NCBI RefSeq assembly: GCF_000724545.1
Contig: NZ_JHBV01000037.1
Location: 1 to 64,000 of the forward strand
DNA: 64,000 bases
Direction of reading: 5' to 3'
Source of the DNA: Aureispira sp. CCB-QB1
GTDB taxonomy: Bacteria > Bacteroidota > Bacteroidia > Chitinophagales > Saprospiraceae
This document shows positions 60,560 through 64,000 of this stretch, in pieces. The notes under the pieces are model-generated. The model saw only the letters and a list, made by a program, of their open reading frames with translations. It made no database searches and was not told where the DNA came from. The translations under genes were made by a program, and so were the position numbers. Position 1 is the stretch's first letter; each line of letters opens with the position of its first letter.

Positions 60560-63379
60560 TTATTGTTTTATCGCTTTTTTTAACGTTCTAAAACCTTCTT
60601 TTTCATTTTTCAGTTCAATGTAATAAATACCTGAAGCAAACTCATTCAAAGGAATTTCAATGGTATTATGACCTTGCAAAACCTGATGAGTACCCATGTT
60701 GATTAACGTACGTCCCAGCACATCTGTAATTTTTAACTCAACATTGTTAGGCTGTTGTGCGTGGAAACGAAGTAAGGTATTTCCTTTTGTTGGATTGGGT
60801 TGTAGATGGATGTCATTGACAAATTTTCCACTCATTTGCACATGGCTGATATCACAAATAAATTCAGGGCTATAAGAAATATCTACCTGTTTCAGCCTAT
60901 AATAATAATCAAGCCCATTGGCGACATGAACATCTTTGTAGGAATAATGTTGAGAAACATTTGTCGTACCAGCACCATCGACCCAAGCAATTTCTTCAAA
61001 CAAGATCCCATCAGTACTTCGTTCAATAGAGAAACCAAGGTTGTCCTCTTCTCCTAAAGTAGTCCATTGTAGTTGGATGGCATTTTCCTGCTGCATGGCT
61101 GTGAAATTTTCACATTTAACAGGCAGTAGAATACAACCAATTCGAATGTTGCGTTGTGTGGCACAAATACCATCATCAGCAGTACAGGTATAAGTCGTTG
61201 TTAAAAGTGGAGACGCCGAAGTATTGGCAGAGTTGGTCGAACTAAGCCCAGAGCTAGGAGACCAAGCATAGGTATAGTTAGAAACAAAACTACCTGGTAT
61301 AGGACAAAAAGTAATTCCTTCATTTGTTGCCGTCCAAGCTGATGAATTTCTTCCCGCTACCGTAACGGCATTATTACCACCTGCATCTTCTATACCCATG
61401 GTATGTCCTCCAGAACCATCTGGTTGTGTTGTTGTGTGGATTTCAATACAACCTGTTGCTTCTATTAAGTGCACTTGAGTAGTGATATTATTACCAGAAG
61501 GATAATGATCTACATTAAAAAACTCCATCACTAAGGTGCGATTTGGAGCAACCCCTACTGTCTGATAACGAATAACATTGGCTGTTGGTTGTCCGCCATT
61601 ACCTGGATCTAAATCATCCCAAGAAAAGGCAATTAAATTGTTTGGAGTAGTGGTAGAAGGGAGAGTTTGACCAGCACAACATCCATTGGGAGAGCCTGCC
61701 GTAAACGTCATGAAGCCATTGGAGCTAATATAAAAGTCGGTATAGTTGATACCCCAAAAATTAAAAGGAAAACCAATTGGCAAAGCACCACTTAGCGCAT
61801 CATCGCCTAGAGATACTGTTGTGCCGCCTGGGATAGCAATGGGAGCAAAAGCTGTCGTACCTGTATTGTACCCTGCTGCAACGGGAATAGGAACATCGCC
61901 ATTTAAAGCAGCAACTAAGTTAACAGGGGCATCTCCTGCACAATATTGTAATTGGCTGGTATCTGGCGTAAAAGCCAAATTCATAGCATGGTCGGTTACC
62001 GTTAGAGAATTGGTGGCTGTACATCCTAAGGGATCTGTGTAAGTAACTGAAAAAGTAGCAGGAGTTGTTGGTATGGTTGCGATAGGATTAGCTATATTCG
62101 GATCGGATAGGTTTGCTGCGGGACTCCAAGAATAAGTGCCACTGCCAGCTAAGGCTTGTAATTGTTTGGTTGTTTCATTTGGGCATTTAACAGTGTCTTG
62201 AGCAGGAAAACTAACTCCTACAGGCTTAATAATAAAGCCCAAGGTTTGTTGACCAGCTACAGGACAAGCTCCATCATTAAAATTAATCGTAAAGGTTTGG
62301 TTGGCAATAGTATTAACAAACCAACTAACATTGATTGTAGCAGGGTTGCCATTAACAACAGTAACAATGGCTCCTGTTAGATTAGCAGCGATGTTATTGG
62401 CAATTGTAACAACATCTGTTGCGTCAGGGTCTGGGCAACTAATATCAAATGATAGTGTGTTGCCGACACAAGTTTCAAAAGCGCTATTGTTAAGAGCACC
62501 TCCACTAATATTACTAACAGGATCAGGAACAGGGGTATTGTTGGTACAAGAAATAACCACAATTTCCATATCTCTCATAGTTGTACCAATTAAAACACCA
62601 TTTCTATATTCTTCAACCAAAATAGCAACAACGCCAATTTGTGTTGCGTCGGGCGTAAAATTCATTTGCCCTGTTGCGGGATCGAAACCATACGTTCCTG
62701 TGGTAGAAAGTGGTTGAGTTGCACTAAATCCAGCATTGTGGGTGATGTCTAAAGTGGCACTTTCTTTAGGATTAATTAATGAAAATACCAATGAGTCGCC
62801 ATCGGGGTCTATCGTACCGTGATTGTAGCCAAAAGGTTGATTGGCACAAATATAGGGGATAGGGGGCGTTGAGAAAGTTGGAGAATTGTTGCAAGGTGCT
62901 GCTACATTATTAATTAACGTTTCGACATAAATAGAACCTGTACTAGAGTTGGTAATAGCACTATTACGACAACAATCGGAGAAAGACGCAATCCAATCGG
63001 TACAAGGTCCTGATAAAGTGACAGAAGCAGTATAGGTATAGACTTCAACTCCTTGTAAAGTTCCGCCATTACAAGTACTATTAGGAAGTTGTGCAGGACA
63101 AAGAGGAGAAGCTTCTGCAACGGATTGTTGAGTCATTGAGACAGATTGGCTAGTGCCACAACCAGAGGCAGAATTTAAATTGAGCGTTACTGTAGTTGGA
63201 GCGGCAATTCCAGCACAGTCTCGATAAAATGCTAATGTGAAAGTATAGTTATTGCCCCCTGTGCAGACATAGGACAAATCGGCTCCCATATTATGAGAGG
63301 CATAACTAGGTGATGCTAGGGAATAGCAAAGCAGGACAAAAGCAATCCTTAATAGGTTGCTGGTGTAAAATTGGTTCAT
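60560..63379 (-). CDS. Large T9SS-secreted adhesin-like protein
   Basis: 939 residues. Signal peptide (about 1-27), then the ASHNMGADLSYVCTGGNNY module with FTLAFYRDC, common at the N-terminus of big Bacteroidota surface proteins. Cadherin/Ig-like and lectin-like domains follow (PYICANQPFGYNHGTIDPDGD, PAATFSVTYTD-like Ig repeats, and a segment FPFNFWGINYTDFYISSNGFM of the nidogen/NHL-type). The tail is a T9SS sorting domain (LQPNPTKGNTLLRFHAQ ... GIYYIELKNEKEGFRTLKK). Probably an adhesin or cell-surface matrix protein. Ligand unknown. Confidence 0.85.
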   Translation of the reverse strand: MNQFYTSNLLRIAFVLLCYSLASPSYASHNMGADLSYVCTGGNNYTFTLAFYRDCAGIAAPTTVTLNLNSASGCGTSQSVSMTQQSVAEASPLCPAQLPNSTCNGGTLQGVEVYTYTASVTLSGPCTDWIASFSDCCRNSAITNSSTGSIYVETLINNVAAPCNNSPTFSTPPIPYICANQPFGYNHGTIDPDGDSLVFSLINPKESATLDITHNAGFSATQPLSTTGTYGFDPATGQMNFTPDATQIGVVAILVEEYRNGVLIGTTMRDMEIVVISCTNNTPVPDPVSNISGGALNNSAFETCVGNTLSFDISCPDPDATDVVTIANNIAANLTGAIVTVVNGNPATINVSWFVNTIANQTFTINFNDGACPVAGQQTLGFIIKPVGVSFPAQDTVKCPNETTKQLQALAGSGTYSWSPAANLSDPNIANPIATIPTTPATFSVTYTDPLGCTATNSLTVTDHAMNLAFTPDTSQLQYCAGDAPVNLVAALNGDVPIPVAAGYNTGTTAFAPIAIPGGTTVSLGDDALSGALPIGFPFNFWGINYTDFYISSNGFMTFTAGSPNGCCAGQTLPSTTTPNNLIAFSWDDLDPGNGGQPTANVIRYQTVGVAPNRTLVMEFFNVDHYPSGNNITTQVHLIEATGCIEIHTTTQPDGSGGHTMGIEDAGGNNAVTVAGRNSSAWTATNEGITFCPIPGSFVSNYTYAWSPSSGLSSTNSANTSASPLLTTTYTCTADDGICATQRNIRIGCILLPVKCENFTAMQQENAIQLQWTTLGEEDNLGFSIERSTDGILFEEIAWVDGAGTTNVSQHYSYKDVHVANGLDYYYRLKQVDISYSPEFICDISHVQMSGKFVNDIHLQPNPTKGNTLLRFHAQQPNNVELKITDVLGRTLINMGTHQVLQGHNTIEIPLNEFASGIYYIELKNEKEGFRTLKKAIKQ

Positions 63380-64000
63380 TTAAAAGAAGTTTAATTGAAA
63401 AAAATGATTGCAATTATTATGTGTGTGTAAATTAATTGGCAACTCAATTTTTTAATTAAGTACTCCTATCCTTACCGATGTAAGTTTAAAATTTAGGGCA
63501 GTTTACTACAATGAATTAATATGGGGTATTAAGTCATGGAAAAACTATCAATTGCTCAGAAAGGGGGGGATAGGGGATTTCAAAGCAATTACTACATCAA
63601 TGTATTATTACAATAGAGGATACAAGGGATATTAATTAAAAAGGTTATTTTGTTTTGTGATATAAAATTTTAAATAAGTGTCATAAATTTAAAAGGATAT
63701 TTTATTAAAACAAATTAATGAGGTATTTTATTTTGCATGGAAGTGTATTTATATACAAATTGTCTGTAAAGTTACCTTTTGATGACGTAATTGTTGCTTA
63801 ATGAGCAGATTATCAAGTAGATTGGTTGCTTTGTAGAAAGGTAAGTAATAGTAACAAAACGTGTAAAAAATATAAGTTATTGAAGAGGTAAAGAATAAGC
63901 CGTATATCATAATAGAAGATATACGGCTTACGTTTTGAAAAAATGTACTTCAACGGTAATAGAAACCTTTAAAAGGATGTGGCGTCACAATAGTCTTTAA
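63380..64000. other. Terminal intergenic region (621 bases)
   Basis: AT-rich, no gene supported. A perfect 13-bp stem-loop TAAGCCGTATATC / GATATACGGCTTA at 63896-63930 is a probable terminator for a gene beyond the right edge. Confidence 0.45.

Noticed and set aside
1-64000. tRNA or rRNA genes
   Set aside because: I looked for cloverleaf-type TTCGAnTCC arms and conserved rRNA stretches in the intergenic regions and found none convincing.

Overview
The window comes from an AT-rich member of the Bacteroidota. The signs are several secreted proteins with type IX secretion (T9SS) C-terminal tails, promoters of the TAnnTTTG type, little use of Shine-Dalgarno sites, and TTG or GTG starts. Gene content (SpeH-SpeE fusion, 'ASHNMGAD'-type T9SS adhesin, TPR plus outer-membrane-protein pair) would fit the Saprospiria, perhaps an Aureispira-like marine bacterium. 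The genus is only a guess.

Region 1 (1-17,950) is an accessory island. It holds three 5'-truncated Rhs C-terminal tips (64-1140, 7599-8537, 14889-15917), each followed at once by a probable immunity gene, and then an orphan LysM-like toxin tail with a fourth immunity-like gene. Two copies of a ~6 kb mobile element sit between the tips. Each copy carries an XRE regulator, a CHC2/TOPRIM primase-ATPase and two overlapping tyrosine recombinases, bounded by long imperfect inverted ends rich in hairpins. The copies look identical over 1921-7615 and 9211-14905 (offset exactly 7290). The outermost part of the element end, a site of the form GGTATTC-N27-CGCCAGTA-hairpin-CTAGTCGTTC-N-TCTGTCACA, recurs just after every immunity gene. 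The whole resembles an integron-like cassette array for polymorphic toxin tips. It is the best candidate here for an undescribed system.

Region 2 (18,100-46,750) is mostly ordinary chromosome: a CWC cysteine-rich protein, a secreted LRR protein, tsaB-lptF, a thioredoxin-reductase-like flavoprotein, typA, the rpsF-rpsR-rplI ribosomal operon, a TPR protein with an outer-membrane protein, a metallophosphoesterase, a lipoprotein, a thioredoxin/AhpD-like/AraC group, a sugar transferase, a fused AdoMet decarboxylase-spermidine synthase, yidC and a sensor kinase.

Region 3 (47,100-63,400) is rich in surface and secreted functions: a TonB-dependent receptor, a GDPD-like protein with an apparent -1 frameshift exactly at an A-AAA-AAG slippery heptamer, two tandem M43-type metalloproteases, an arrestin/Spo0M-like protein, a cobalamin riboswitch before a BtuG-like beta-propeller protein with a T9SS tail, an SGNH/PKD protein, fdhD and a 939-residue T9SS protein. 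Intergenic regions carry a dispersed family of short palindromic repeats (AGTTAGC-N6-GCTAACT and variants) and longer related blocks. I saw no tRNA, rRNA or CRISPR array.
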